From Posidonia oceanica (lineage: Eukaryota; Streptophyta; Magnoliopsida; Alismatales; Posidoniaceae): 64,000 nucleotides of DNA. Location of the stretch: the NCBI GenBank assembly GCA_037176725.1, contig JAZBRS010000020.1, forward strand, positions 85,010,001-85,074,000, written 5' to 3'. The translations under genes were made by a program, and so were the position numbers. Below the pieces are notes generated by a model that searched no databases, was not told the DNA's origin, and saw nothing but the letters and a program-made list of their open reading frames with translations. Position 1 is the first letter of the stretch. The number at the start of each line of letters is the position of its first letter. This document shows, in pieces, positions 10,295-22,604 of this stretch.

Positions 10295-11579
10295 TGTAGA
10301 TACCCCATTTTGGCACTCCCTTCACGTTAGTATAGTCTTTGCATTAGGTCGTTCCTAGAAGCCCTTTGCCCGATCTAGAATGTCTCACTCGAGCCAAATG
10401 TTTTCTCTCCAGTCCAAAACGTTATCCCTATTTAAGCCCCAAGTGTCGGTAGTTTGAATATTCTTCATGTCTTGACCAAATTTGGAAATTGAACTGACTA
10501 AGGGTGTTGTACACTGGCTTCTCAGTGTAGAACGTTGGCTCCTGGTTTTCCAACGGCTAACATTGGCTGCTGGGTTTCAAGCATCCAATGTGGCAACCCA
10601 GTCAGCCCAAAGCTTTCCTTATTTGGCCAAATCCAAAATTCGTTTTTTGCCTTCTTTGGATCCTGTTGACCGGTCAAAGCCATCAAAGTTGAGTTAAACA
10701 CACTTAATGACTCCTTAATTAGGGAATCTTCCTTTATCCTGGTAGTTATGTCTCAGAGGTCGTTATACGCTGGGACTCCCGCTTATAACGTTATATGCTG
10801 GTTTGCCAGCGTATAACACTTCTGAAACAGGAAATTTTGCTGATTTGGCCTTTGTGTCCTTTTTTGTTCCTCCCCTGCTTCTATAAAAATAGGGGTACCT
10901 TCATAGGGTTGAGGGCTGGATTTTTGGAGCTCATATGTTTTTTTTGAGATTAAAAGATTTTTAGAGAGAAGTGAGGTCCTTGAGAATTGAAAGAGTGAAG
11001 AGAGATTTTGAAAGGCGGAAAGTCTTCGAAAGGGGACTCTATTTCATTGTTTTCTTTTCTTTTTCTCATACCATATATTTAATTCCATAGCATAATCAAG
11101 CATTTTGAGTTCATCTATTGTTGTAGCTAAGCATACATTTTTATCAGTTGCAACCGGGGGGATCGAACTCCTCGGGTATGTATTTCATTGCGTTTCTCCA
11201 TTTTTTTCTATTTATTCTGAATAAGTTACTACACCATATTGATCTATCTTTGCATTATTTTTTGTTTTGCTAACATTTGTCATACGAGGAAGAAGAAAGA
11301 AGAAGAAACTCACCAAGCAAGGGCACCCTTGGGCAACGCTGGCGATGTCCCAAGGTAGTTGAACCTGCAACCATATCACATCTCCCCAAGGCATCTCATA
11401 GGCCAGCGAAAGCAAACCGAGAGTGGCGATCACACTAACTTCAACACACGTGGAGTGAAGAAGTCGGATACAACAAAAGGGGACCCCAAGAAGGCGCGAA
11501 TAGCAATAAAGAAAGGGAGAGGCGAAGCCCCCTTCTCCTCCTAGAAAATTCCTCCTCCTCCTAAAACCCCATATCCACA
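10295..11579 (+). repeat. 3' LTR of Tat-type element A
   Basis: Begins TGTAGATACCCCATTTTG and ends CATATCCACA (TG...CA), 1285 bp. U3 holds a clean four-half-site module (10762-10817) and a TATA-like TATAAAAATAG at about 10882. The next 5 bp (GTTGC) would be the target duplication, whose partner lies left of the window. It is inserted in the Y-family LTR that continues at 11580. The last 250 bp resemble the 3' end of the Y family ('gagtggcgatcac', 'ccacag'), so the two families are related. Confidence 0.75.
10762..10817. promoter_or_regulatory. Four-half-site dyad module (word ATA) in LTR of element A
   Basis: GTTATACGC (10762-10770), 10 bp, dyad GCTTATAACGTTATATGC (10781-10798), 10 bp, GCGTATAAC (10809-10817). 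All four half-sites keep the ATA/TAT triplet or a near match. Total 56 bp. The same layout with other triplets occurs in S1, S3 and the PMD spacer of element B. A degenerate earlier cluster lies at about 10505-10610. Confidence 0.75.
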
Positions 11580-12679
11580 GTTGCCAACTGGGGAGGCGAC
11601 TCAGTCAGTTGCCAGCTGGGGAGGCGACTAAGTTAGGCGCCACTCTAAGCGGCGACTAATTGTCGTGGGTTCCATTAACCGAATCAAACGGTTATTTTTG
11701 GCGGTTGTGTCCCACGATCCCCTTGACAGCAAGGCGGCAACCTAAACAGCGACTAACGGTCGTGGAACTGCAACTGTTATTTCCCACGATCCCCTCAACT
11801 TCTAGACGCCAACAAAGACGGCGACTAACCTCTAGACGCCAACCTAACCGGCGACTAACGATCGTGGCCTCTATCAATCGAATTTCTACGATTTTCCACA
11901 CGTTTGACTGGGCAGTTGCTAGCCTTAATCGCCTACCCATGCGGTGACTGGCTATAACTACCACTTTTTCTAGAAATTTCTATGTGTTAACCACCCACAC
12001 CCCTTGGAGTCTATAAATAGACCCTGTGGGTCAGTGTTTGAACCCCCAGCCAGTTGAGAGGAAAACCTATCTTGGAGAAATTTCCTTTAGGGTTTTGAGC
12101 TTTCACCTTCAAATAGCTAGAGTTTCCAAGCCAGAAACCCTAGTCTCCACCCTCAATCCAGAGAAACCCAAGATCCCAAAAATCACTATAACCCAACTAC
12201 GATCCCAGAGATCTCGAGCCTAGCCGGAGCTCCGACCGTGCCTCCACTTTTACTCCACTGCATACAGCACGAGGGTGAAGGGAGTATCTTCTTCCAATCT
12301 TTTTCATTACATATTATATTGCATTCCTTAAAATATGACCCATAGCATATGCATGCGGGGAACAACCCCCGGTTAGTATTAGATTTATTTGTTTCTAGTA
12401 TTCTCTGTTCTTCTTTGTTATCATTTACTACACACCAACTAATCTAGATCTGTTTTTTTATTTTTGTTTTGAAGGAAAGGAAAATGCTTATGTAACACGA
12501 GGGAGCCGCTAGACGACATCTAGCCGTCGATCTAGTGGTCCAAGGACCTACATCTTCATAATCTCCCCCAAGGTGTCTTGTCTACCCAAAGGCGAGTGGC
12601 GATCACAACAAAAGCTGTCGACGTCGTGGAAGTGCCGGCATCTTCATTCCAAACACCCCCCTCAAAATCCACATCCACA
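11580..12679 (+). repeat. Y-family LTR copy 1 (5' truncated by element A)
   Basis: Homologous to the 3' part of LTR C (53285-52118, minus) and to 13020-13866. It has tandem U3 modules (GGCGACTAATTGTCGTGG at 11650, GCGACTAACGGTCGTGG at 11748, GGCGACTAACGATCGTGG at 11850), a TATAAATAG promoter at about 12014, a conserved stretch 'cagcacgagggtgaaggga', and the end ACATCCACA. The 5' part of about 350 bp seen in LTR C is missing because element A is joined here. Confidence 0.7.
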
Positions 12680-13866
12680 GTCTCTGGTGATCACAGTGGG
12701 ACTCAGCTTTAGCCAACCCCCGTGCTACGTAAGTAATTCCTGGGCATCAATATAATATACGGGAATTTTATAAGCTATTATAACATTTTTTCTTAAATTA
12801 TTGATATTTATATGATTTTCTAGCATTTAATATATGGTATAACACATATATCATATAAAATAAATAATCAAAGAACAATCTAGAAAATCCTAGGTGGCTT
12901 CAAATAAATATCTTGATTTTTAACACGTTTTAATGTGCTAATCCAATCCCTAAAAATCAGAAACCATTCCCTTCAAATCCCTTAAAATTAGAAACAAATA
13001 TTTTAATTACCTGGAATAGTGCAGTAGCTAGGCACCACTATATGCGGCGATTAGCTGACCTGAGCCCCGTTTGACCTGGTCTTGCGGGATTTCTATGGAT
13101 TTTCCACGATCTTTTTGGGAGATATTTGTGCCAGTCGCTTGCCTAGGCGGCGACTAGCCCTAAATATCAGTTCCTTTCTAGAAGCTTCTAGAACCTTCCT
13201 AGGTTTGAGCCACTTGTGTCCCACGGACCTATAAATAGGCCCCGTGAGTCAGTGCCTGGGAGGAGGCATTTTTAGGGTTTGAGGAGGCAATTTTAAGAAT
13301 TTTAGGGTTTAAGGAGGCCAAATTTAATGAGAGAGAGAGTCATCTTCTAAAAGAGAAACCCTAGCCTCCATTACCGATCCCAGAGATCACCACATCCCAA
13401 CCTAGATCCCCGAGATCTCGAGGCTAGCCGGAGCTCCGACTGTACCCCCACTTCCTCATTCCACTACATACAGCACGAGGGTGAAGGGAGTATCTTCTTC
13501 CAATCTTTTTCATTTCATATTGCATTCCTTAAATTAGGACCCATAGCATAAGCATGCGGGGAATAACCCCCGGTTAGTATTAGATTCATTTGTTCATATT
13601 ATTCTCTATTTTTTTCTATTATCATTTACTACACACGAAGTTACCTAGATCTATCTTTATTTGTTTTGAAGGAAAGGAATACGCTCACGTAACACGAGGA
13701 AGCCATTGGACGACATCCTGCCGTCGATCTAGTGAGCCGAGTACCCACATCATCTACATCTCCCTAGGTGCCTTGTCCGCCCATTGACGAGTGGCGATCA
13801 CAATAAGTTGATAACGTTGTGGAAGCATTGTCATCTTCATAAACACCTCCATAATCCACATCCACA
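12680..13866 (+). repeat. Y-family LTR copy 2 with preceding AT-rich interior
   Basis: 12680-13020 is AT-rich sequence without a gene, following a possible primer-site region ('tctctggtgatcacag'). From about 13030 the sequence again matches the Y LTR: U3 words, CTATAAATAGG at about 13230, 'tagccggagctccgac', 'gggtgaagggagtatcttc', and the end CACATCCACA at 13866. The next base starts Athila integrase sequence, so this LTR end marks an insertion into the Athila pol. Whether copies 1 and 2 are the two LTRs of one very short element or a recombined pair cannot be decided here. Confidence 0.65.
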
Positions 13867-14290
13867 GATACCTCCACTTGGCCACTTGTTTGAGGATGAT
13901 ATGGAGTGGCAAGCTTGTGGGTGATAGAATACTTTTTCATCAAGGCTTCAAATGATCAGTTACAAAAATGTGTGCCCCTATCAATAATGATGGCTCGTGG
14001 CATACCAAACCTAGAAAAAATATGTGATTTTAGAAATTCAATGACGACCTTGTTGTCATTGGATTTATATGGTATAGCCTCTATCCATTTGGACACATAA
14101 TCAACCGCCACTAGAATGTATAAATAGCCATGAGAAGTAGGAAATGGACCCATAAAATCAATCCCCCACACATCAAAAATCTCCACTTCCAATATGGATT
14201 GTAATGGCATCATATTCCTTCTTGTGACTTTACCCAACTGTTGACACCTATTACAATTCTTACAGTATTCATACGCATCTTTAAACAAAG
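13867..14290 (-). pseudogene. Athila integrase fragment
   Basis: Encodes the zinc-finger end ([12 protein letters not shown]) and the catalytic core with first Asp in WGIDFMGPF, second Asp in IIIDRGTHF (usually IISDGGTHF) and Glu in SGQVEVS, right at the break. An in-frame TGA at about 13953-13955 lies where CGA is likely. After the Glu the gene is cut by the Y LTR ending at 13866, so no C-terminal domain is present. Confidence 0.9.
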
Positions 14291-15358
14291 TGGGCTAGTA
14301 AAATCCACATTGAAGCACCTTGGTCGCTGTTTTCTTGGGTCCAAAATGACCTCCACAGGCCTGATCATGGCAAAAAGAAAGCACACTCCTAACCTTTTGG
14401 TCTGGTATGCATCTCCTAACAATTTGGTTAGGACATACTTAAAGATATATGGATCGTCCCAGTAATTTTTTTTTACTTGGGACATGAATTTGTGCTTATC
14501 TTGTTTGGACCAGTCTGTGGGAGTGATACCAGTTACTAAGTAATTGACTATGTCTGCAAACCAAGGTTCAGAAGAAATTGCCAATAATTGCTCATTAGGG
14601 AAACTATCATTAACTGGAGGGTCTTTGGATGGTTCAAGATTCAAGCGGGACAAATGATCAGCTACTACATTCTCGCAACCCTTTTTGTCCCTAATTTCAA
14701 GATCAAATTCTTGAAGTAGAAGGATCCACCTAATTAATCGAGCTTTGGCATCTTTTTTGGCTAATAAGTGTTTTAGTGCTGCATGGTCAGTATAGATGAT
14801 GATGTGGGACCCAATTAAGTAGGACCGAAATTTCTCTAAAACAAATACCATAGCTAAGAATTCATTCTCAGTGGTAGAGTAATTTAATTGAGCATCATTC
14901 AATGTTCTACTAGCATAGTAGATCACATGAGGCAACTTGTCAATCCTTTGACCTAACATCGCACCGATTGCATAATCAAATGCATCGCACATGAGCTCAA
15001 AAGGCTGGGTCCAATCAGGTGGGTGAATGATAGGAGCGGAAGTCAACTCCTTCTTGAGACGTTCAAATGCCTTAAGGCACTCATGGGAGAAGTCAAAAGG
15101 GACATCCTTAGATAATAGATTAGTTAAGGGTCTAGAAACCTTGCGAAAATCCTTAATAAATCTTGTATAAAATCCTGCATGTTTTAAGAAGGCCCTAATA
15201 TTCTTGACATTTGTTGGTGGAGGAAGATTTGCAATAAGGTCTACTTTTGCTTGGTCCACTTCGATGCCTTTTTTGTGATGATATGGCACAAAACAATGCC
15301 TTGTTGAACTATGAAGTGACATTTTTCCCAATTGAGTGTCAAATTCTTTTCTATGCAT
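14210..15358 (-). pseudogene. Athila reverse transcriptase C-terminus and RNase H
   Basis: Contains the thumb/connection region ([20 protein letters not shown]) and RNase H with [35 protein letters not shown] and VADHLSRL, supplying the usual acidic residues. It overlaps the integrase frame at 14210-14290 by a frameshift and joins the upstream reverse transcriptase frame through another frameshift at 15241-15358. Confidence 0.9.
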
Positions 15359-15900
15359 CTTTTCAATACTAACTCAAGATGATGGAGGCATTCAGAAAAT
15401 GTGGATCCAAAAATGGAAAAGTCATCCATGAAGATTTCTAAAAATCTTTCCACCATGTCAGAGAAGATGCTCACCATGCATCTTTGGAAAGTGGCTGGAG
15501 CATTGCATAGCCCAAAGGGCATGCGACGATAGGCAAAGGTTCCTAAAGGACAGGTGAAGGTGGTATTCTCTTGATCCTCAGGAACAATAGGAATTTGGTT
15601 ATAATCAGAATATCCATCAAGAAAACAATAATACTTATGTCCGGCTAACCTTTCCAACATCTGATCAATGAATGGCAAAGGAAATGGTCTTTCCTGGTTG
15701 CCGCATTTAGCTTCCTATAGTCTATACATACTCACCATTCTATTTGGATGCGAGTGGGGACAAGCTCATTGTTATCATTCTGAATTTCTTTGGAACTACT
15801 TGGACTAGACTTACCCATGAGCTATCTGAGATGGGATAAATGACCCCATTATCAAGACATTTCAGTATGTCTTTTTTACCACTTCTTTCATTACAGGGTT
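15241..15900 (-). pseudogene. Athila reverse transcriptase core
   Basis: Holds PFIDQMLERLAGHKYYCFLD, RRMPFGLCNAPATFQRCM and the catalytic FMDDF. Stops interrupt the frame at about 15679 and again before the upstream frame (VVKKTY, 15862), so this is not translatable as one protein. Confidence 0.9.
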
Positions 15901-17541
15901 CAACCGCCTTTGTGGATCTCTAGCTGGGTGGGCTTCCTCTATCAAGTGAATCCGATGTTGCACAATTGTTGGACTAATCCCCTTGATATCAGCCACGGTC
16001 CATCCTATGGCTTCCTTATTCTCACTAAGGACGGTTAACAAATCCTCTTCTTGATTCTGAGGCAAGTCGACTGCGATGATTACCTGAAGGGTCTGATCTT
16101 TCCCTAAATAAGCATACTTGAGATGTTCAGGCAAAGGTTTAAGCTCTAATGTAGGTAGTTCCTTAATGGATGGCTTAGGGCTTGATCTGGGCTCAAATAT
16201 GATAGGCTCTGGAGGAGGGTTATACCAATTGTTGGACTTATGGGTCCTACATTGGGTTAACTCATTGGCTTCTTCAACAAACATTAATTCATCTTCGAAA
16301 ATCTCCTCAAAACTTTGGTCAAAGTAGCCTAGATCAAATTCAATGTCATCTTCTATTAGGTCTTCTTCGTCTGAGAAATCTTCAATCATGTTAACCTCAA
16401 AAGTTTCATCTAGTTCATTGATTAACTGCTTATCCAAATTAAGAATGTTAAGTGTGATTGTTAAATCCCCATAATTTAATCTCATTGAACCATTTCGACA
16501 GTTGATTAAAGCATTGGTTGTAGCTAGGAAGGGTCGACCTAGGATAACTGGAATTTAGCCTTTAAGGTTGGTCAAGGGTTGGGTTTCTAAGATCTCAAAA
16601 TCTACAAGATATACAAAGTCACCAACCTTGATCAGAACATCTTCAACAATTCCTCTAGGCATCTTGATTGATCTATTAGCCAACTGCAATGTTACCCTAG
16701 TTGGTTTCAATTCGCCTAGCCATAATTGCTCATACACTGAGTACGGCAATAGATTGACACTAGCTCCTAGATCTAGCAAAGCCTTATTAATTTTAGTGTT
16801 ACTTATTGAACACGAGATTGTGGGACTTCTAGGATCCTTATATTTCATAGGTAATTGATTTGTCAGAATAGAGTTGACATTGGCTGCTAGAAAAGTTTTC
16901 TTAGGTACATTAGTGGTTCTCTTTCGAGTGCACAAGTCCTTAAGGTATTTGGCATATGTAGGGACCTGTTGGATTGCATCTAAGAGAGGAACATTTACCT
17001 TAAATTGCCTAAACACCTCTAATATCTTTTCCATTTGTGTAGATTCCTTTTTTTTTTTGAGCCTATTAGGAAATGGAGCAATGGGTTTTTTGATAGGCTC
17101 AACAGGTGACTCATTAGAGGGCCCAACATGTTTATTGGGTTCTTCAAAAGTCTCAGGCTCCTCAGACTGGCCTGAGTGGGATTGGACTGGTGTAGTTGAG
17201 TCAGAAAGTGAGTCCTTTTGAATCCTAACAGCATGATCAAGCATGACAACATGGTTGTCTACTTGTTTTCCAGTTCTTAATGTAATGACTGCATTAACCT
17301 GGTTGACCTGGTCATCTTGAATCACATGAACCTGTCCGTGATTTGGATTTTGGGCTTGACATCTAGGATTTGGTAAAGGTTGACTAGGGAAGGTTCCTTT
17401 CTCTCTCCCTCCTACCCATGTGGCTAGTTGACTCAATTGCATCTTGATTCGAGATATGGCTTGCGTATTTGCAGCTATGCTAGTATTTGTTTGAGAGTTG
17501 GCATTGAGAAGGGCCTCCATGCCTTTCTCCAGGTTGCTCAT
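15862..17541 (-). pseudogene. Athila protease and pre-RT region
   Basis: 16555-17541 contains a coiled Gln-rich gag end and the aspartic protease motif LLDLGASVNLLP. DLGAS replaces the retroviral D[ST]GA, which is typical for Athila. A TAG-like break at 16555 separates it from the linker region 15862-16485, which leads into RT (DPQRRLNPVMKEVVKK). Confidence 0.85.
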
Positions 17542-17733
17542 TCTCCTCTCATTGTCATTAAATCCTAGAGGTGGGTTGGGTTGTGATCCTACATTAAAGT
17601 TCTACTGGATAGGTTGACTGGGCCTAAAATGATTTGAGTGTTGTTGTTGGCCTTGGGAGAAAGCAAAATTGTTGCTTCCGTGATGAGGTTGCTAGTTCCA
17701 AGAAAAATTAGGATGATTCCTCCATCCTAGATT

Positions 17734-18683
17734 CTAGGTTGGGGCATATGGATCATTTCGCGGCCTAACAAATGTTTCATTTAATTGTTCAGGTCCAAAA
17801 TTAGATTGAGCCACGACTGAAGGACAATCTTCCATCACATGACCCACAATGTGACAACCTTTACACCAAGGAACCTGGTTAGACAGTTGGTTTACCTGGA
17901 CTTTCTCCTTCATCTCTAGAGCTTTTAACCTACGAGCTAGTGTGTTGTATTTGGCTTCAGTGGCTATAGAAGACTTTATTGAGTGAATACCGCCTTTAGA
18001 GGGTGTGGGTTTATCACTTAATTGATCATTTGTACTCTCCCATTGCAATGTTTTCTCAGCTAAGTCTCCTAGGAATTCTCATGCCACATCCTCACGTTTC
18101 TTCATGAATGCTCCCTAACACATAGACTCAAGCATGGTCCTAGTTGAAATATCTAAACTCTCATAAATTATTTGGCATAGTTTCATTTTTCTATACCATG
18201 GTGTGGACACTAAGCTAAGAGATTCTTAAATCTATCAAAATACTTCCTGAAAGACTCACCAATTTGATGTTTAGATGAATTAATTTCATTTCTAAATTTG
18301 ATGGTCTTGTGAACAGGATAATATTTTTTCAGAAATATAGTGCAAAATTGGGCCCAAGTGGTGATTGAATTAGTTGGTAGACTATAAAGCCATTTTTTAG
18401 CATTATCTTTTAATGCAAAAGGAATGAATCTTAACCAGATTGCATCATCAGACAACTGTTGTAACTTCATCATACTACACACCTCCTCAAATTCATTGAT
18501 GAACCAGTAAGCATTTTCAGATTCTAGACTTGTGAACCTAGGCAACTGGCTAATATAATTGGATTTGAGTTCAAAATTGTTGCCATTAGCATTTGGAAGT
18601 CTAGTGCAAGATGGTTGTGCAATTCTTACTAGGCAACACCTTGCTTCTAAGGCTAGAGGTGGATTGTGTATTTCATCAGCCAT
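17734..18683 (-). pseudogene. Athila gag
   Basis: Start chosen at ATG 18683 (MADEIHNPPLA); the frame upstream is low-complexity and unlikely to be coding. The capsid-like region FINEFEEVCSMMKLQQLSDD and WLYSLPTNSITTW is typical of plant gypsy retrotransposon gag. A zinc knuckle CX2CX4HX4C (CKGC...H...C) lies near 17860-17825. The reading frame is broken around 18210-18060. Confidence 0.85.
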
Positions 18684-19861
18684 TTTAAATTCTTTGGGTT
18701 CGACACGAATAAGACAATGAGTCAAATCACGGACCCAAACGAGCATGCACATGATGAAACTTTTTTTTTTTTTGAAATAAAATAACAAAATACAATGAAA
18801 GTAGAAAAAAAGAAAAGATGAGATAATATGAACTAAATAGATGAGGAGATTACAGATAGAGGAGAAAGATGCCTAATCTAACCACACAAGTCACCCAGAT
18901 CTTAATTCTATGGTTGACCTAAAGTCTAGATAGCTCCTAACTTCCAAGTTAAACTTCAAGATCCTTGGTTCAAAATTTCTCAAACTGAGTTAGCCAAATC
19001 AGTGAAGGAAAATGGGAGGCTCCCCGTGTGTAAGCAACGAACCTAATTAAATAACCACTTTGCCTTTTAAGAGGTCGGGCTTCTTGAATCACTTTTCTTA
19101 GATACCAACAAAGAATAAGAATTTTAAATCCAATTCTCTCTAAGTTTTACTTGTCCTATTGAGCTCGAATCTTAGGGGCCAATGTCTACTTGATTTTAAT
19201 TGAATTTTAGGTCAATGCTCAATGCTTTCTTTTGTTGTTTGTGGGCTAAGGAAGGGTGATGAAATCCCCACCTTATCTTGTGCTATACATTTTGCCCTTA
19301 GGTACTTTGAAATGATATGCAACAAACAATTATGCTCAAACAAGTTGTTCTTCCTACTAACTATATGTTCTAAAATGCAAGGAATTAAGTAGGAGAACAC
19401 GTATCTTTTCCTCCAACAATCACCAAAATAAAATAACAGGAAATAGAAATTACTCTAAATGTAAACTATATGATGTATGCCATAAAAACAGGTTTCTATC
19501 TTATCATGAAATATTTTTAATTGGGTTCAAGTTTATGTTCGATTTTTAAATTAGTGATCGAAAAAAAACATAAATTGAAACAATATATAAACCCTAGAAC
19601 AGGATACTAGAAAAAAACCAAAAATAAAAGAAATAAAAAAATAGGAAAAATGACTGACCTGGGCAGCCAATAGGCGCCAGAAATGCAGATTGGCGCCTAG
19701 GAGGTGCTCCTGATCCATGAGATTTTCTCAAAAAGCCTTCTTGATTCTTCTGATCTCTAGTTAGATATTCCTGTAAGATTAAAATAACAAAGATTTTTTT
19801 TTTAAGATAAAAACGAAAAGAAAGAAATAACCGACAATAAATCAATGTTATAAAACCCTAT
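18684..19861 (-). other. Athila leader between primer site and gag
   Basis: About 1.2 kb of AT-rich non-coding sequence. Nothing recognisable apart from short A/T runs. Long leaders are usual in Athila elements. Confidence 0.6.
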
Positions 19862-19879
19862 TCCCTGGCAACGACGCCA
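19862..19879 (-). promoter_or_regulatory. Primer binding site, tRNA-Asp-like
   Basis: TGGCGTCGTTGCCAGGGA on the minus strand, a few bases inside the LTR. The usual Athila site complementary to tRNA-Asp is TGGCGCCGTTGCCGGGGA; the two differences are C to T and G to A. Confidence 0.85.
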
Positions 19880-19885
19880 AAAACT

Positions 19886-21128
19886 TGATGTGTAAATTTT
19901 AATTAACCGCAAGTACACGACATACTATGTAGCACAAAGGCAAATACTGGTCGATCCCATAGAGAATAGAGTTCAAAAAATAAAGATTAACTATCAATTA
20001 TTGAAAAGAGTTTGAGAGAGATGATGCTTAAAAACTAAAACTAGAATATCAAGATGCAATCAAATTAATTAAAACCTAGGGTTTCGAATCCATTTATGTG
20101 ACATTTAGAATGCATAATTAAATTTACTCTATCTCTTGTTTTAGATCTCAATATTTGACTGAATGATTTTTACTTTAACAAGCATATATTATATGCAATG
20201 CATCATAGAATATCAAGTACAGAATAAAAACACATAGAATCAAATAAAACAAATGATATACGATGGAACTGCGATTATACACATAACCCCCAAATAAATC
20301 TTCCCTAAGCATAGACTAAAAAGATGATGTTAATGTTAATCTATCAAAGTTTATCGATTTTATGAGTGATTTATGCAATATACATCCAGTCCACATAATC
20401 ATGGCATTAAGTACAAAGAGAAAGAGAGATATAATCACACATTCTAATTCATATAAACTTCATCTCTATACTAGAACTAAATATTTAGGCAAACATGATA
20501 ACCAAAAACATCACAATAAAAGATGAAGAGAAAGAAGTGTAAGACATAGTAGAGAGAAAAATGAACTTGTATTACTAAAAAAAATAAGATTACACTAGAG
20601 GAACTTGAAGATCTCTAAAACAAAAGAGGAAGAGAGTCTAAGCCTAGAAGATGGTAGATGATAGATCTACACAAGGGCTCCCTTTTATAAGCTTACAAGG
20701 ACTTCATTATCTCAAAGACAAATCCAAGTAAAAAAATCTAAAACTAAATTTTAAATACAAGATATTTGCAAGTGATCAATGTGACAGCAAAAGACTGAGT
20801 CAGCATCACCTTATATGGGTGCCTGGGAGGCGTCCACGTAGCCCTGAATCAACTCTGACTTGGTCAATCTGTTAGCTTATCTTCCTCCTAGTATTTACAT
20901 ACGTGGAAAAAGTGTATTTGACCTCTTGACAAATCTAGAAAATTCTTTTATCTTCGGATTTGCATTCCTTTTTATCTTTTATTTTTTTGTCTTCCTTCTT
21001 TTTCTCAATTCTTTTCAGGTCCTCAGGTTCCTGCAAAATTTACACAAAACACCTCGAGTAGCATTATTTATATAGATTAATCAATAAATATGGGGATTAA
21101 AATATGTTTGAATTATGAGTTATTCACA
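19886..21128 (-). repeat. 5' LTR of the Athila element
   Basis: Inner end ...CATCA at 19886, six bases from the primer site; outer end TGTGAATAACTC at about 21128, where Tat reverse transcriptase sequence begins abruptly. A TATA-like TTATAAAAGG lies near 20686 on the minus strand. About 1243 bp. The outer boundary may be off by a few bases; the candidate 5-bp duplication to its right is AGGAA. Confidence 0.75.
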
Positions 21129-22007
21129 AGGAAAGGGCACTTCAAAGCATTGAGAAAGGTGCTGAGCAGAGTAAGGCAATATCAGCTAAAAATGAACCCA
21201 AAGAAGTGCGTATTTGGAGTAACTACTGGGCTTCATCATCAGCAAAGGGGAATTGAAGTAGACCTACAGAAGGCTAAGGCGATTGCACAAATGCCTCCCC
21301 CACCAAATATCAAGGAGCTTAGAGGACTCATCGGGCGCTTACAGTTCATCAGGAGATTCATCTCACAACATGCTGACCGATGAAAACCATTCTACGAGCT
21401 ATTGAAAGGAGGAAAAGAGTTTGCTTGGGATAAAAACTGTCAGAAAGCTTTTGATGAGCTCAAAACATATCTCATGAGTCCCCCTGTCTTATCGGCACCT
21501 GTACCAGAAAAGCCCTTGTTGCTGTATGTAGCAGTTACCTCGTCATCAATAGGAGTAGTGCTAGCCCAACATGATGAAAATGGAAAGAAAGAAAAGGCTA
21601 TCTACTACCTAAGCAGAACCTTCTTAGATTACGAGGAGAAATACACAGTCATAGAAAAGCACTGTTTAGCCTTGGTATGGACCTCCCAAAAATTGAGGCA
21701 CTACTTCTTGGCTCACAAAGTCTGCTACATCGGCAAAATGGATCCAATCAAGTATATGTTCGAGAAGCCAGCCCTTTCTGGAAGGCTAACAAGATGGCAG
21801 CTCCTCCTCACTAAATTTGACCTCCAATATGTACCTCAGAATGCGGTCAAAGGGCAAGCTATAGCGGATCATTTGGCGGGTTTGCCATTAGAAGACTATC
21901 AGCCAATCCAGATAGACTTCCCAGATGAGGAGGTACTAAAAATACAAACTGCAGAGCTTCCAAGCCAGCAATGGACCCTCTACTTCAACAGGGCACTCAA
22001 CAGATAA
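21129..22007 (+). pseudogene. Tat element B: reverse transcriptase C-terminus and first RNase H
   Basis: Starts in mid-protein at RKGHFKALRKVL, because the Athila element sits in the gene. The thumb region (MPPPPNIKELRGLIGRLQF) is followed by TGA at 21381-21383 with the frame preserved, then an RNase H-like region (AIYYLSRTFLDYEEKYT, MDPIKYMFEKPALSGRL, ADHLAGLP). As usual in Tat elements this first RNase H has lost recognisable catalytic Asp residues (LLYVAVT, GKMDPIKY). The frame ends at TAA 22005-22007, where CAA is likely. Confidence 0.9.
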
Positions 22008-22604
22008 GGGGTAGGCATCGGAGTGGTGCTTCTCACCCCAAAAGGAGTACTCATCCCACGAGTTGTTCAGCTGAACTTCACCGTAAATACCAACAACATC
22101 ACAGAATATGAGACCTTGATCCTCGAACTATGCCTAGCCCTAGAGCTAGGGGCAAGACGGCTAAAGCTCATTGGAGACTCCCAGTTGGTTTTGAGACAAA
22201 TCCTGAACAAGTACAGAACCCTCAATCCAAGGCTGGAGACGTACAAAGGCATTGCCCATTTACTATTAGCTCGGTTCCAGCAAGTGGTGTATGTCCATAC
22301 TCTCCGGAGCCACAACCTTGTGGAAGATGCTCTTGCTTCATTGGCTTCTTCAATCGAATGCCCCATTAATGCCCAGGAACAGACGATCATGGTGCAGCAG
22401 CATGGGACATCTATCATTGATTCCACTGAACCATGGGCGGTGGAGCTCAAACAAAAGATTGGGGAATCGAAGGCAACAAAGTTTGAGGTCTGCTACAATA
22501 TAGAAGATGACGGAAACCGCTTGTTCTTCAACATTCAGAACTACATTCAAGATGGGACCTTTCCTGAGTATGCGACTTCACAAGACAAAGAGGCATGCAG
22601 TTAG
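22008..22604 (+). pseudogene. Tat element B: second (archaeal-type) RNase H
   Basis: GVGIGVVLLTPKG, NNITEYETLILELCLAL, KLIGDSQLVLRQI and NLVEDALASLAS give the second RNase H that marks the Tat lineage, placed between the first RNase H and integrase. The first catalytic Asp, expected in a YFDGA-like motif just before 22005, reads YFNRA, an Asp to Asn change. The frame is lost by a shift near 22590-22604. Confidence 0.85.

Larger units (their letters stand above)
13867..21128 (-). mobile_element. Athila-lineage Ty3/gypsy retrotransposon, 3' part missing
   Basis: Minus-strand order: 5' LTR (21128-19886), primer site (19879-19862), leader, gag, protease, reverse transcriptase, RNase H, integrase, cut off at 13867 by the Y-family LTR. 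Athila assignment rests on the DLGAS protease motif, FMDD reverse transcriptase, the tRNA-Asp-like primer site and typical integrase sequence. It is itself inserted in the reverse transcriptase gene of Tat element B, which resumes at 21129. The 3' remainder and 3' LTR must lie left of the window. Confidence 0.9.

Noticed and set aside
21090..21128. Start of the Tat pol at the ATG at 21090
   Set aside because: These bases belong to the Athila LTR; Tat sequence begins at 21129 in mid-protein.
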